Part shown: positions 6,334-14,681 of the stretch, piece after piece
Numbering within the stretch: the stretch's first letter is position 1
Layout of the letters: every line of letters begins with the position of its first letter
Origin: an uncultured Eubacteriales bacterium
GTDB lineage: Bacteria > Bacillota > Clostridia > Oscillospirales > Acutalibacteraceae
Assembly: GCA_900320925.1 (NCBI GenBank)
Contig: ONUD01000180.1
Span: forward strand, 1-15,916
Length of the DNA: 15,916 bases
Direction of reading: 5' to 3'
Translations under genes and position numbers: made by a program
Notes under the pieces: generated by a model
Told to the model about the DNA's origin: nothing
Seen by the model: only the letters and a program-made list of their open reading frames with translations
The model's database searches: none

Positions 6334-7596
6334 TTAGGTGGCAAGTCCGTAGAGGGCTTCCAGACAAATCTGTGCATGGAGCAGAAAATTGGTCTTTTTC
6401 ATGCTTTCATCGGTGTCATGGATATGGGCAGGATCGTCCGCAAATACAGGGCCGAATGCTACCCCATTGTTTTTGAGGGTGCGGGCATACGTACCGCCGC
6501 CTGTGGCATACAGGTTGGCTTCGGTACCGGTGACGGCTTGGTAGGCCTTTTGCAGAATCTTGATGACAGGAGCGTCCCTTTCTACAAACAGCGGGGCTTC
6601 ATGGCTGTGGAGTCCCACTTTCAGGCCATAAGGAGCCGCTTTTTTGCCGACTGTCTTGAGAAGCATTGTGAAATCTGCCGTTACGGGATAGCGAATGTCA
6701 AGATAGGCATGACAGTGCTGGTCATCAATTGCCACCTTGCCGAGATTGACCGTCAATGCTCCCGATGGTTCATCAAGGCAGGCAATGCCAAGAGAACGGC
6801 CGTCTGTTTCCATGCCGATGGTATCGTGCAGGAAGCGGCACAGACTGTTCAAAGAAGTTTCCGGCAGGGACTGTATCAATTGAGCGGCGGCATTGATGCC
6901 CAGTTCGGGGGTGGAAGCGTGTGCCGCCTTGCCGACAATGCTGAGTGTTTCTTTATCAAGTACTGCTTCCGCCTTGGCGGGAACGGCATTGACCGCTGTA
7001 CCGGCATGGAAGGATGGCAGAATCGTGCTGTCATTGGCAGGGGCAGAAATTTCCAACTGCAAAATGCCTTTCTCACAACAGCAGATCCCATATTCGGAAT
7101 CAGGGGTGAATGCCATAGCGGGCATTTCCTCCTCAGCAAAATATACCTCCATGTCATGCATACCGATTTCTTCGGCGGCACCGAAAATGAGCCGTATGCG
7201 TCTTTGGGGGATAATGCCGTTATCTTTCAGTGCTTTCAGGCAGTACAGGGCAACCACGGCAGCCCCTTTATCATCAACGAGTCCTCTGCCGTACAGTCTG
7301 CCGTCCTTTTCGGTCAGGGCATAAGGCTCGACACTCCAGCCCTCTCCTGCCGGCACAACATCCACGTGTGCCAATACAGCCGCCAGTTCTTTGCCGTCAC
7401 CGTATTCCACGTGACCGGCAATTCCCTGTATATTTTTGGTACGGAAGCCCATGCGTTCTGCCCTTGCAAGAATCCATTCCAAGGCTTGGGAAGCCGCTTG
7501 TTTGTCAGTTGCCGAAACAGAACGGATTTGGAGCAATTCATGAATGTCCTGCAACATCTCTTTCTGATAGGCCAATATTTTCTCTCCAAAAGGCAT
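6334..7596 (-). CDS. M20 metallopeptidase, Sapep/PepV-type dipeptidase
   Basis: 420 residues from ATG 7596. An in-frame GTG at 7605 would also open the frame, but AAGGAG (7610-7605) lies 8 bases before ATG 7596 and the GTG overlaps that site, so the ATG is chosen. Family M20 zinc motifs are intact: LAHVDVVPAG with H77 and D79, GRGLVDDKG with D108/D109, GAAEEIGM with the catalytic and metal Glu pair E142/E143, TPDSEYG with D166, and a C-terminal AHIHDTDES that supplies the last His. Spacing and the 420-residue length fit PepV/Sapep dipeptidases, which cleave dipeptides (beta-Ala- or D-Ala-containing in some members) in the cytoplasm. The ribosome binding site overlaps the end of the upstream glycosyltransferase gene (5-base gap between stop and ATG), so the two are co-transcribed. 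The exact substrate cannot be read from sequence. Confidence 0.93.
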   Translation of the reverse strand: MPFGEKILAYQKEMLQDIHELLQIRSVSATDKQAASQALEWILARAERMGFRTKNIQGIAGHVEYGDGKELAAVLAHVDVVPAGEGWSVEPYALTEKDGRLYGRGLVDDKGAAVVALYCLKALKDNGIIPQRRIRLIFGAAEEIGMHDMEVYFAEEEMPAMAFTPDSEYGICCCEKGILQLEISAPANDSTILPSFHAGTAVNAVPAKAEAVLDKETLSIVGKAAHASTPELGINAAAQLIQSLPETSLNSLCRFLHDTIGMETDGRSLGIACLDEPSGALTVNLGKVAIDDQHCHAYLDIRYPVTADFTMLLKTVGKKAAPYGLKVGLHSHEAPLFVERDAPVIKILQKAYQAVTGTEANLYATGGGTYARTLKNNGVAFGPVFADDPAHIHDTDESMKKTNFLLHAQICLEALYGLAT

Positions 7597-7601
7597 GGTA
7601 A

Positions 7602-8552
7602 TCACTCCTTGTTGATAATGGTTGTTTCAATGCGGTAACGGGGACGGTGTTTGACCTCGCTGTAGATTTTCCCGACATACGTGCCGACAATGCCGATACA
7701 GAGCATTTGCAGACCGCCTAAAAACCAGATGGAGCAGATGGTAGAAGCCCATCCTGCCACGGCACTGCCCATAAAAAAGGATACCAGTGCATAGATAAAC
7801 CCGATAATGCTTAAAAAGCAGATGACAATACCGAGGTTGGAAATAATTTTCAGCGGCTTGACACTGAAAGAGGTAATGCCGTCCACGGCGAATTTCAGCA
7901 TCTTTGTCAGGGGATACTTGGATTGACCTGCGAACCGTTCATTCCGCTCGTAGTACACATAATCACACCGGTATCCAATCAGCGGTACGATCCCACGCAA
8001 AAACAGATTCACTTCCCTGTATTCCGCAAGGGCATCGAGTGCCTTTTTGCCCATGAGCCTGTAGTCGGCATGGTTGTAAACAATATCCACGCCCAGTGCC
8101 TTCATGAATTTATAATAGCCCTGTGCGGTGGAACGCTTAAAGACCGTATCCTTTTCACGGCTGCTGCGGACACCATAGACGATTTCACAGCCCTCCTGAT
8201 ATTTTTCAAGGAATTGGTCAATGACTTCAATATCGTCCTGCAAGTCCGCATCCAGTGAGATGGCACAGTCACAATGCTCCTTTGCCGTCATCAGCCCGCA
8301 GAGCAGTGCATTTTGGTGTCCTCTGTTTCTGGAAAGCTTAACACCTGCGACATACTTGTTGGTTTCAGTGTAGGCGGCAATGATTTCCCATGTTTTATCC
8401 CTGCTGCCGTCATCCACGAACAGCATACGGCTTGCTTCATCTGCCATGCCTGCTGCCATCAGCCCGTTGAGCTTTTTTGTCAGCCGCTTCACGGTTTCAG
8501 GCAGCACTTCTTCTTCATTATAACACGGCACTACAAAATAAACGGTCGGCAT
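7602..8552 (-). CDS. GT2 polyprenyl-phosphate glycosyltransferase, GtrB/CsbB-like
   Basis: 316 residues from ATG 8552, preceded by two AAAGGA-type sites; an upstream in-frame GTG at 8573 is less likely because it would place those sites inside the gene. The GT-A domain (1 to about 225) shows VVPCYNEEE (7-15), VDDGSRDKT (46-54), KLSRNRGHQNAL (72-83) and the nucleotide-sugar and metal site DADLQDD (101-107). Two membrane helices follow (about 238-260 and 268-292), and the tail ends HRPRYRIE. This is the DPM1/GtrB architecture: transfer of a sugar from a nucleotide sugar to undecaprenyl phosphate on the inner face of the membrane. In Bacillus, CsbB works with the membrane transferase YfhO to glycosylate lipoteichoic acid; a YfhO homologue lies next in this window, supporting the same division of labour. 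The sugar is not deducible. Confidence 0.93.
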   Translation of the reverse strand: MPTVYFVVPCYNEEEVLPETVKRLTKKLNGLMAAGMADEASRMLFVDDGSRDKTWEIIAAYTETNKYVAGVKLSRNRGHQNALLCGLMTAKEHCDCAISLDADLQDDIEVIDQFLEKYQEGCEIVYGVRSSREKDTVFKRSTAQGYYKFMKALGVDIVYNHADYRLMGKKALDALAEYREVNLFLRGIVPLIGYRCDYVYYERNERFAGQSKYPLTKMLKFAVDGITSFSVKPLKIISNLGIVICFLSIIGFIYALVSFFMGSAVAGWASTICSIWFLGGLQMLCIGIVGTYVGKIYSEVKHRPRYRIETTIINKE

Positions 8553-8578
8553 GTTTCCTTTTCCTTTCTTCACACATC

Positions 8579-8607
8579 ATTGTACATTGATACGATAAAT
8601 GAGCAAA
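8579..8607 (-). promoter_or_regulatory. Possible promoter of the GT2-dipeptidase operon
   Basis: Minus-strand TACAAT (8584-8579) lies 27 bases upstream of ATG 8552. The best -35 at 17-base spacing is TTTGCT (8607-8602), a poor match, and it lies inside the terminal repeat TGAGCAAAT of the adjacent interspersed element. If used, the repeat end supplies part of this promoter. Confidence 0.4.
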
Positions 8608-9062
8608 TCTGAAAATTGCACAAAAAGGGGGACGTTTGCCCGATGTTTGACATGACAACGGAAAATTCATTGCCGCCACGCTCCCTCCGTCAAAAACCGC
8701 TGTCACTTCATTACATGGGATATTTTCCCCCTGTTATCAAAGTTACTTGCTATTATCGCTTTATTTGTACGGTTTTTGCCACCTCCCTCTCAGAGGGAGG
8801 CTTGCGTTACTTTATCGCTTACCAAAACTTCTGCCAAAGTGGTAAGCAGTGGATAAGCCTCCCTCCATGAGGGAGGTGGCAAAAGCTGGTAAGTTATCTT
8901 CCAAAATGCCATATTTTTCTTCACACAATGAATTGATTGAACAACAGGAAGTTGTCCAGCTTTTGACGGAGGGAGCGTGGCGGCAACGCAGTATCAATTG
9001 TTATTCCTTTCAGCGGGAAAATGAATTTGTGCATTTTCACAACACCTTTGCCAATTGGCTCA
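8600..9062. repeat. Full copy (B) of a nested-palindrome interspersed repeat, 463 bp
   Basis: Occupies nearly all of the 575-base gap between the glycosyltransferase and YfhO genes. Nested inverted pairs from outside in: TGAGCAAAT (8600-8608) with its 8/9 inverse (9054-9062); a perfect 26-bp pair at 8670-8695 and 8961-8986; a perfect 16-bp pair TTTTGCCACCTCCCTC (8774-8789) and its inverse (8869-8884); local hairpins CCTCCCTC/GAGGGAGG at 8782-8800 and 8858-8876; and a central pair GCTTACCA (8817-8824) with TGGTAAGC (8840-8847). The two spacers between the 26-bp and 16-bp arms (8696-8773 and 8885-8960) are unrelated to each other. No protein gene is visible inside. The layout resembles a non-autonomous MITE or compound repeat. 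No duplicated target site is clear, although ATAAATGAGC outside the left end is mirrored at the right end. Confidence 0.88.
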
Positions 9063-9075
9063 TTTATAGATGGAT

Positions 9076-9116
9076 AAAAACAGGCTTTGGCATGAGAATA
9101 CGCCGCAGCCTGTTTT
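9076..9116 (-). terminator. Terminator of the YfhO-family gene
   Basis: Arms AAAAACAGGCT (9076-9086) and AGCCTGTTTTT (9106-9116) with a 19-base loop, 11 bases past the YfhO stop. On the minus strand the hairpin ends in a T run (9080-9076). Being A/T-symmetrical it could also stop plus-strand transcripts leaving the repeat element. Confidence 0.8.
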
Positions 9117-9127
9117 TACTGCATGAT

Positions 9128-11860
9128 TTACAGTTTGGTTCGGTTGTTTTCGTCCTCTGTCAGAGCTTCTTCGGCAGGAGCTTCTTCGGCAGGAGCTTCT
9201 TCGGCAGGAGCTTCTTTGGCAGGAGCTTCTTCGGCAGGCGTTTCTTCTGCTGTTTCCGTCTGAGGAGGTTCGGTTTCTTCAAAAAGCTTGCCGATATCGG
9301 CATGGTTCATTTCTTCATTTTCCCTGACCTGTTCATGCAGGAGTGCTTCGGGGGTGTCGGCAGGTTCTTCTTTCACTGCTTCTTCGGCAGGCGGTTCCTT
9401 TTCTTTTTTCCGGCGGACAACCTTTTCAAAGCCGTTGTTCACCGTTTCGTCAAACGATTCCCCGCTCATGTCATCAAAGACGATGATACCGTATTCTTCC
9501 CGCTTTCTGGGACTCTTGTACAGCACCATGTACAGTACCAGTATCACAGCCCCCCCCAGTGTCACCAATGCACCCATACCAAGACCCGGGGTTGCATAGC
9601 GGAATACAATCGTAGAATCGGTATTGGCAGGCACTTTCACCGCCATGAAACCGACATTGACTTTTTCAATTTCAGCCGTTTGGCCGTTGACCGTGGCACT
9701 CCAGCCGTCCTCATAGGGAATGCTGAAAAAGACCAGTTGGGCAGTATCCGCTGTTTTGATTTTGGCGGTCATGCAGTTATTTTCAAATTTCACGGAGCTG
9801 CATACCAGTCTGCCCCTCTTTTGGCAGTCAGAGAAATATTCGGACTGTGTATAACGGTAGGAATTAACATCGCCGTGTTCCAAAATGTCACTGTATTTTT
9901 TCACCTGCTCCTGTGTCAGAACCATGGATTTCAGCAGCAGCAGACTTCTGTTTTTCTCGGCACAGTTGTCAAATTCTTCCTGTGTCACATAGCTGTCATA
10001 GGTGAAGCCGTAGGGGAGATAGTAGCTGTTTTCATAGACCTTATAGTGGTTTTTGGTCAGAATCAGCTTCCAGCCCGGCATTTTGGTGGAATCTGTGTTG
10101 CTGCCGAAATCCTTGGAGTCGTTTTCATAGTCAAACAGGTACTTGCAGGATAGCAGGCTTCTGATGGCATACACGTCCGTTTCGGGACGGGAACCCACGC
10201 TTCTTTCCACACCAACGGATTTATAGAAGTCCATGATTGAACCGGGAACAATGCTCTGGAAAGCCTGAATGGTGGGAATCTGCCAGTACATACCCATATT
10301 GTCCATTTCACCGTAGAAGTCGGAACGCACGTTTTGCAGGTCATCCAGTTCCTTGAAAGCCCCTTTGTTGCCGATGGCATTTTCGGTGATGTACTTGCCC
10401 TTGTAGCTGGAGTTGACTACGCCGACTCCCACCAGTACATTGCCGTACAGGACAATCATCAGGCACAGGAAAACCGTCAGCATTCTCGGAAATGCTTTTT
10501 TCGTTCTGCGGAAATTCAGGGCAACGGTCAGGGCAATCAGACCGATAAAGGCAAGCCCTACCCAGATCCAGAAGCGGTCAGCATATTTTTCAATGCCGTA
10601 GGTGGTATTTTTGACACCCTTGGTATCGGTGGTGGTGGTGGGCATGAGTCCGATCAGGCAGGTCATGACCAGTGTCACGGCAAAGGTGATTTTCAAGCCG
10701 CCCTTGTAGTCGGTTTTTTCGTTATCCAGACAAAGTACGGTTGCCATGGACAGCATGAGTGTCAGCATATAGAACCATCTTGCATAATAAGCCGTGTTCA
10801 GAAGCTGGAACAGGCAGTTAAAGACAGGTACCATTGCCATCACCAGCAGAACCGGAATCAGGGTACGCAGCCATTTATGGGTTTTGAGCTTGTAGAACGA
10901 GAAGACACCGACCATGCTGAACATTGGCAGCCATGCGGCAACGGATGCCCATTTGGCATTGGAGTCAGGAGTGAAGTTTGCATAGGCGGGCATATCCGGC
11001 GGGAAGAAAAGGGACTGGAGAATATGGATATATCTCTGCTCACTGGTGTAGACGACTGCCCCCCAACCGTTGGGGAAGTTGTTGACACGGGAATTTTGTA
11101 GCACGGCAAGAATGGACGGTACCAGTACGATGCCGGCACACAGGAAGCCTGCAATGACTTCCAAAGCAAACCGCAGGAACTCCTTGAAAGACATCCTGAA
11201 ACTGCCCGTATTCATTCGGATGACCCAGTAGAGGAATACAAACACTGCCTGTCCGGCAAAGAAGTAATAGTTGATGAAGGCGGAGGCAAACACAGCAAAT
11301 GCCACATAGCCCTTGCGTTTTTCATAGATAAACGCATCCACTGCCGCCAGCAGGAACGGAAAGGTAATCATGGCTTCATGGAAGTGGTTGAAGAAAATAT
11401 TGTAGATACCGAAGCCCGAAAAGGCATACAGCATGGCACCAATCATGGCATAATGCTGATTGTTGAGGTACCTTCTCAGGAAGGTGTAAGCACCCAGTGC
11501 GGCAAGGGCAAATTTCAGCATCAGCAGCGGGGCTATCATATACGGTACCCAACTGCTCGGAAACGGCAGTGTCAGCCAGAAAAACGGACTGCCAATCATG
11601 TAGAAGCTGTAAGAGCCGATGATGTTGGCACCCAAGTCGGTCGTGTAGCTCCAGCCGATGTTGCCCTGGCGGATGGCATCGTGGATCATCTGGTAAAACG
11701 GGATCTGCTGGACATTAAAATCTCCGTAGAAGAAAAAATAGCCCTTGTTGTAGACCATCCACGGCAAAAATATCAGTGCTGCCAGTGCAAAAGCCCACAA
11801 AAACGTCCTGAGATAGTAATTTTTTTTGCGAACACCAAGGGGTGTTCCTGCCTTTGACAT
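9128..11860 (-). CDS. YfhO-family membrane glycosyltransferase
   Basis: 910 residues from ATG 11860, with AAAGGAGG (11876-11869) 8 bases upstream; the in-frame TTG at 11866 is less likely. Residues about 19-480 form a dozen or so membrane helices typical of GT-C transferases, beginning with a helix at 19-36 and an outward loop YGDFNVQQIPFY where D47 is the likely catalytic Asp. A soluble outward domain follows (about 490-750) with the YfhO-family signature YEDGWSATVNGQ, then a last helix (about 752-775). The cytoplasmic tail of about 135 residues is very acidic and ends in Pro-Ala-Glu-Glu repeats encoded by a 15-bp tandem repeat; such a tail is not part of the usual family core. Known YfhO proteins move a sugar from undecaprenyl phosphate to lipoteichoic acid with a CsbB/GtrB partner, here encoded just downstream beyond the repeat element. 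The polymer modified in this organism is unknown. Confidence 0.9.
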   Translation of the reverse strand: MSKAGTPLGVRKKNYYLRTFLWAFALAALIFLPWMVYNKGYFFFYGDFNVQQIPFYQMIHDAIRQGNIGWSYTTDLGANIIGSYSFYMIGSPFFWLTLPFPSSWVPYMIAPLLMLKFALAALGAYTFLRRYLNNQHYAMIGAMLYAFSGFGIYNIFFNHFHEAMITFPFLLAAVDAFIYEKRKGYVAFAVFASAFINYYFFAGQAVFVFLYWVIRMNTGSFRMSFKEFLRFALEVIAGFLCAGIVLVPSILAVLQNSRVNNFPNGWGAVVYTSEQRYIHILQSLFFPPDMPAYANFTPDSNAKWASVAAWLPMFSMVGVFSFYKLKTHKWLRTLIPVLLVMAMVPVFNCLFQLLNTAYYARWFYMLTLMLSMATVLCLDNEKTDYKGGLKITFAVTLVMTCLIGLMPTTTTDTKGVKNTTYGIEKYADRFWIWVGLAFIGLIALTVALNFRRTKKAFPRMLTVFLCLMIVLYGNVLVGVGVVNSSYKGKYITENAIGNKGAFKELDDLQNVRSDFYGEMDNMGMYWQIPTIQAFQSIVPGSIMDFYKSVGVERSVGSRPETDVYAIRSLLSCKYLFDYENDSKDFGSNTDSTKMPGWKLILTKNHYKVYENSYYLPYGFTYDSYVTQEEFDNCAEKNRSLLLLKSMVLTQEQVKKYSDILEHGDVNSYRYTQSEYFSDCQKRGRLVCSSVKFENNCMTAKIKTADTAQLVFFSIPYEDGWSATVNGQTAEIEKVNVGFMAVKVPANTDSTIVFRYATPGLGMGALVTLGGAVILVLYMVLYKSPRKREEYGIIVFDDMSGESFDETVNNGFEKVVRRKKEKEPPAEEAVKEEPADTPEALLHEQVRENEEMNHADIGKLFEETEPPQTETAEETPAEEAPAKEAPAEEAPAEEAPAEEALTEDENNRTKL
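9163..9237 (-). repeat. 15-bp tandem repeat, five units, inside the YfhO-family gene
   Basis: Five head-to-tail copies of GAGCTTCTTCGGCAG on the plus strand (one base changed in the fourth), encoding Pro-Ala-Glu/Lys-Glu-Ala units at the C-terminus. Units of 15 bp keep the frame, so copy number could vary between strains by slippage without breaking the protein. Confidence 0.95.
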
Positions 11861-11895
11861 GTGCAATTCCTCCTTTGATTTTTCGATACTTTACC

Positions 11896-11901
11896 ATTGT
11901 A
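11896..11901 (-). promoter_or_regulatory. Probable extended -10 promoter of the YfhO-family gene
   Basis: Minus-strand TGTTACAAT includes an extended -10 (TGn) and TACAAT at 11901-11896, 36 bases upstream of ATG 11860. The -35 region (TAGATT or similar) is poor. Confidence 0.5.
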
Positions 11902-11975
11902 ACACAACTTTTCCAAAAAATCTACCTCATTTATCAGATTCCCCTATAAAAAGATAGGTTATATTTTGGGATGAC

Positions 11976-12004
11976 TTGCAAAAAAGAGGATTTTATTGTA
12001 TGAT
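11976..12004 (+). promoter_or_regulatory. Promoter of the MORN-HAD operon
   Basis: TTGCAA (11976-11981), 17 bases, TATGAT (11999-12004). The start of transcription would be about 30 bases before ATG 12042. It is divergent from the YfhO promoter within a 181-base shared region. Confidence 0.65.
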
Positions 12005-12041
12005 AATAGCAGTTTGAGCAGCAGGAAAGGGATAAGGTATC

Positions 12042-14681
12042 ATGGAATCTATTATATTTCAGAATCTGGATAAAAACCTCATTTATTATGGTGTGTACGG
12101 TGCGGAAAGTGAATCATGGGACGGCAGCGATATACTCAGTGCCGTCAGAAAACGCTTTTTTGAAACGGGTGCCAAGCAAAAGGGCAGGGGCAATCTCAAA
12201 ACCGATACGGAACTGTATAATTACAGCTATGTCATGGAGGACGGGGTAAGCCTCCGTTACAGAAAGCTGAAAAAGGACGGCAGACAGTTGGAACGGGTGT
12301 TTGATACCGCAGGGGGCTACTATGTGGAAACGCTTAACGACCGTCACAAACCGGTCAAACGTGCTTTTTTTGACAAAAGGCACCGCTGGCTGAAAACAGA
12401 GTTCCTTGCCCCTGAGGACAAGCGTATCCTGTCGGAGGTCTTTCCCTCAACGGAAAAGGAACAGCCCGTCCTGCTCCTGAAAACGCCCCATGATACCGAA
12501 ACATTGGTGCCGTTCAATGTTTCCTTGGATCACGAGCTGACAGAAAAGCTCAACATCATGACCAGTGAACCGCCGGTCTTTTGCATGACAAGCAAGGGCA
12601 GCTTTTACTTCTGTTCCAAATCCGAGTATGAAAGACGGAAAAAGGCACTGGAACAGATGATGGAAGAGGAGGAGCCGGAAACCCTTGGAACAGGGCGTTC
12701 TTCCTTTATCGTAGATGCGTCAAAGCTGGAGGAAGAAAAGCCGGCATTTGATTTGTCCGGCAGTGAAGCCATTTACCTTTCCGAAGAGGAGGAAACAGTA
12801 CAGCCGCCTGCTGTGGAGGAAGAAGTGTTTGTGCCGGCAGAGGTGCCTGAAGAAGAGGAAGCGGCTGCCGAGCCGGAAACAGCGATTATCGAGCGTGCCG
12901 AAGAGGGCGTGCCGTATGAAAGGCAGTGTACCTTTGCGGGAGAATGCCCGTATGAAACCCTCGACAAACAGCAAATTGAATCGGGCGGGGTACGCTACTT
13001 CTACTTTGGCGACCTCAAGGATAATAGGCGTCACGGCAAGGGCAGAACTGCCATGAAAAACGGTGAAACTGCCTATGAGGGACAGTATGCCTGCGACAAA
13101 CGGGACGGCTTTGGCGTGTATTACTATAAATCGGGAAAGCTGTGCTATGCGGGCGGCTGGAAAGACAACCAACGCAGCGGTCTGGGGGTGACGTTCTCCC
13201 CGACAGATGGCAGTGCCTTTATCGGAGAGTGGAAGGGCAACCGTTCCATGAATGTCGGTGCCACGTTTGACAGGAAAGGAAAACTGCTTTACGTCGGAAA
13301 CGTGGATCATGAACAGAAGCATGGGGCAGGGATTACCTATAACGAGGAGGACAAAACCTTCTTTGTCGGCAAGTACAAGGATGGGGAATTTCTGTGTACA
13401 GGGACGCAGTTCAGCAGTGAAGGTGACTTGCTTTACACGGGAGAATACAAGGATAACTGCCGTACAGGAACGGGAACGTCCTATCGTGCGGACGGTACCG
13501 TCCACTATCAGGGACAGTGGGCTAACAGCCTTTACAGCGGAGAGGGAACACTGTATCTGGAAAACGGAGGAACCCTGAAAGGGGCATTCCGCAGAGGAAA
13601 GGCTTATGGCAAAGGAACACTGACCGACCATGACGGCAAGGTGATTTATGAAGGCAGTTTTGTGGATGATGTGTATAACGGGACAGGCAAGCTGTTTTCC
13701 GATGACGGGGGCTATGCCGAGGGCAGGTTCGTGGATGGAGAGCCGACGGGTATTTTCAATGAGTACAATGCCGAAAAGAAGCTGATTTACAGCGGCGAAT
13801 GGACGGATATGCACCGCAACGGACAGGGCATTGCCTATCAGGACGGAGAAAAAATCTATGAGGGTGAGTTCCGCAATTCCCTGTACCACGGCGAGGGCAA
13901 GCTGATGGAAAACGGCAGTGCGGTCTACATTGGTACATTTTCGGACGGCAAGCGGAACGGCTATGGCGTGGAATTTAAGAACAATGAGATGTATTATCAG
14001 GGAATGTGGGAAAACGACTGCTATCATGGCAGTGGTATTCTCTATGAGGATGGTGAGGCACGTTTTGTCGGAATGTTTAAAAACGGCAGGCGTGACGGCA
14101 GAATCAATGAGATTGCCGAACATAAGATTATCAGGGAATGCCTGTATGAAGCGGATGTGTTGACCTATATGTGCGAGTATGACGGGAACGGGATGCCGGT
14201 TTATTACGGCAGTGTCAGCAATGGAATGCGAAACGGTATGGGCTGTACGTTTGTTGCCAGCTGTGAAAAGCAGTTTGAGGGAATCTTCCGCAACAACGCA
14301 CCTGAAAAAGCTATGAAAGTATTTTTGAAGGAATTGCCGGAACTGCCGGTGTGCAGCCGTCTGGATGATACCGCCTATAAACTCTACCGCAAAACACCCG
14401 AATTTATCATTGAAAAGCCCCTGCCCATCGGAACGGCACAGGGCATTTATACAGGCAGACTGAAAGACGGTCTGCCGGACGGAGCAGGAACGGTGCTGTA
14501 TTCCGACCACCGCTATACGGGAATGTTTGCAGAGGGTCTGCCGGAGGGCGAGGGAATCCTTTATATGCATGACGGCACCGAACGCAAAGGCAAATTCTCT
14601 GCCAAGCCGTTTGCCGGCTGTCAGACACTGATCTTGCAGGATATGACCTACTACTTTGAGCAGATGGGAGTGTCAGCATGA
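12042..14681 (+). CDS. Large MORN-repeat protein
   Basis: 879 residues, no signal peptide and no membrane helix, so probably cytoplasmic. Residues 1 to about 200 form an N-terminal region I do not recognise, rich in charged and aromatic residues. About 205-295 is a highly acidic linker (runs of Glu, Pro, Ala). From about 318 to 690 runs a nearly continuous array of MORN repeats of about 20-23 residues (patterns such as YxGxWKDNxRxGxGxxY, YEGEFRNSLYHGEGKL). A less regular stretch with one or two units follows (about 690-780), then further units (about 795-853). MORN arrays form elongated beta structures used as scaffolds, sometimes binding membrane lipids; no enzyme domain is seen, so a scaffold role is inferred. 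ATG 12042 follows purine-rich AGGAAAGGGATAAGG. The stop overlaps the HAD gene start (ATGA), so the two are co-translated. Confidence 0.9.
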   Translation: MESIIFQNLDKNLIYYGVYGAESESWDGSDILSAVRKRFFETGAKQKGRGNLKTDTELYNYSYVMEDGVSLRYRKLKKDGRQLERVFDTAGGYYVETLNDRHKPVKRAFFDKRHRWLKTEFLAPEDKRILSEVFPSTEKEQPVLLLKTPHDTETLVPFNVSLDHELTEKLNIMTSEPPVFCMTSKGSFYFCSKSEYERRKKALEQMMEEEEPETLGTGRSSFIVDASKLEEEKPAFDLSGSEAIYLSEEEETVQPPAVEEEVFVPAEVPEEEEAAAEPETAIIERAEEGVPYERQCTFAGECPYETLDKQQIESGGVRYFYFGDLKDNRRHGKGRTAMKNGETAYEGQYACDKRDGFGVYYYKSGKLCYAGGWKDNQRSGLGVTFSPTDGSAFIGEWKGNRSMNVGATFDRKGKLLYVGNVDHEQKHGAGITYNEEDKTFFVGKYKDGEFLCTGTQFSSEGDLLYTGEYKDNCRTGTGTSYRADGTVHYQGQWANSLYSGEGTLYLENGGTLKGAFRRGKAYGKGTLTDHDGKVIYEGSFVDDVYNGTGKLFSDDGGYAEGRFVDGEPTGIFNEYNAEKKLIYSGEWTDMHRNGQGIAYQDGEKIYEGEFRNSLYHGEGKLMENGSAVYIGTFSDGKRNGYGVEFKNNEMYYQGMWENDCYHGSGILYEDGEARFVGMFKNGRRDGRINEIAEHKIIRECLYEADVLTYMCEYDGNGMPVYYGSVSNGMRNGMGCTFVASCEKQFEGIFRNNAPEKAMKVFLKELPELPVCSRLDDTAYKLYRKTPEFIIEKPLPIGTAQGIYTGRLKDGLPDGAGTVLYSDHRYTGMFAEGLPEGEGILYMHDGTERKGKFSAKPFAGCQTLILQDMTYYFEQMGVSA

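Noticed and set aside
6307..7638. 443-codon plus-strand frame over the dipeptidase
   Set aside because: Starts inside the terminator hairpin and runs antisense to a gene with intact M20 motifs.
8600..9062. CRISPR array or insertion sequence with transposase
   Set aside because: Repeats are inverted pairs, not regularly spaced direct repeats, and no transposase frame exists in or beside the element.
8849..10153. 434-codon plus-strand frame starting in the repeat element and running into the YfhO gene
   Set aside because: Antisense to the YfhO gene; its Phe-Gly-Arg-Ser-Phe run is just the opposite strand of the 15-bp repeat. It gives no evidence that the repeat encodes a protein.
12720..14570. 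616-codon open frame on the minus strand opposite the MORN gene
   Set aside because: Shadow of the regular MORN codons; no ribosome binding site or recognisable domain, and the plus frame is clearly the MORN protein.
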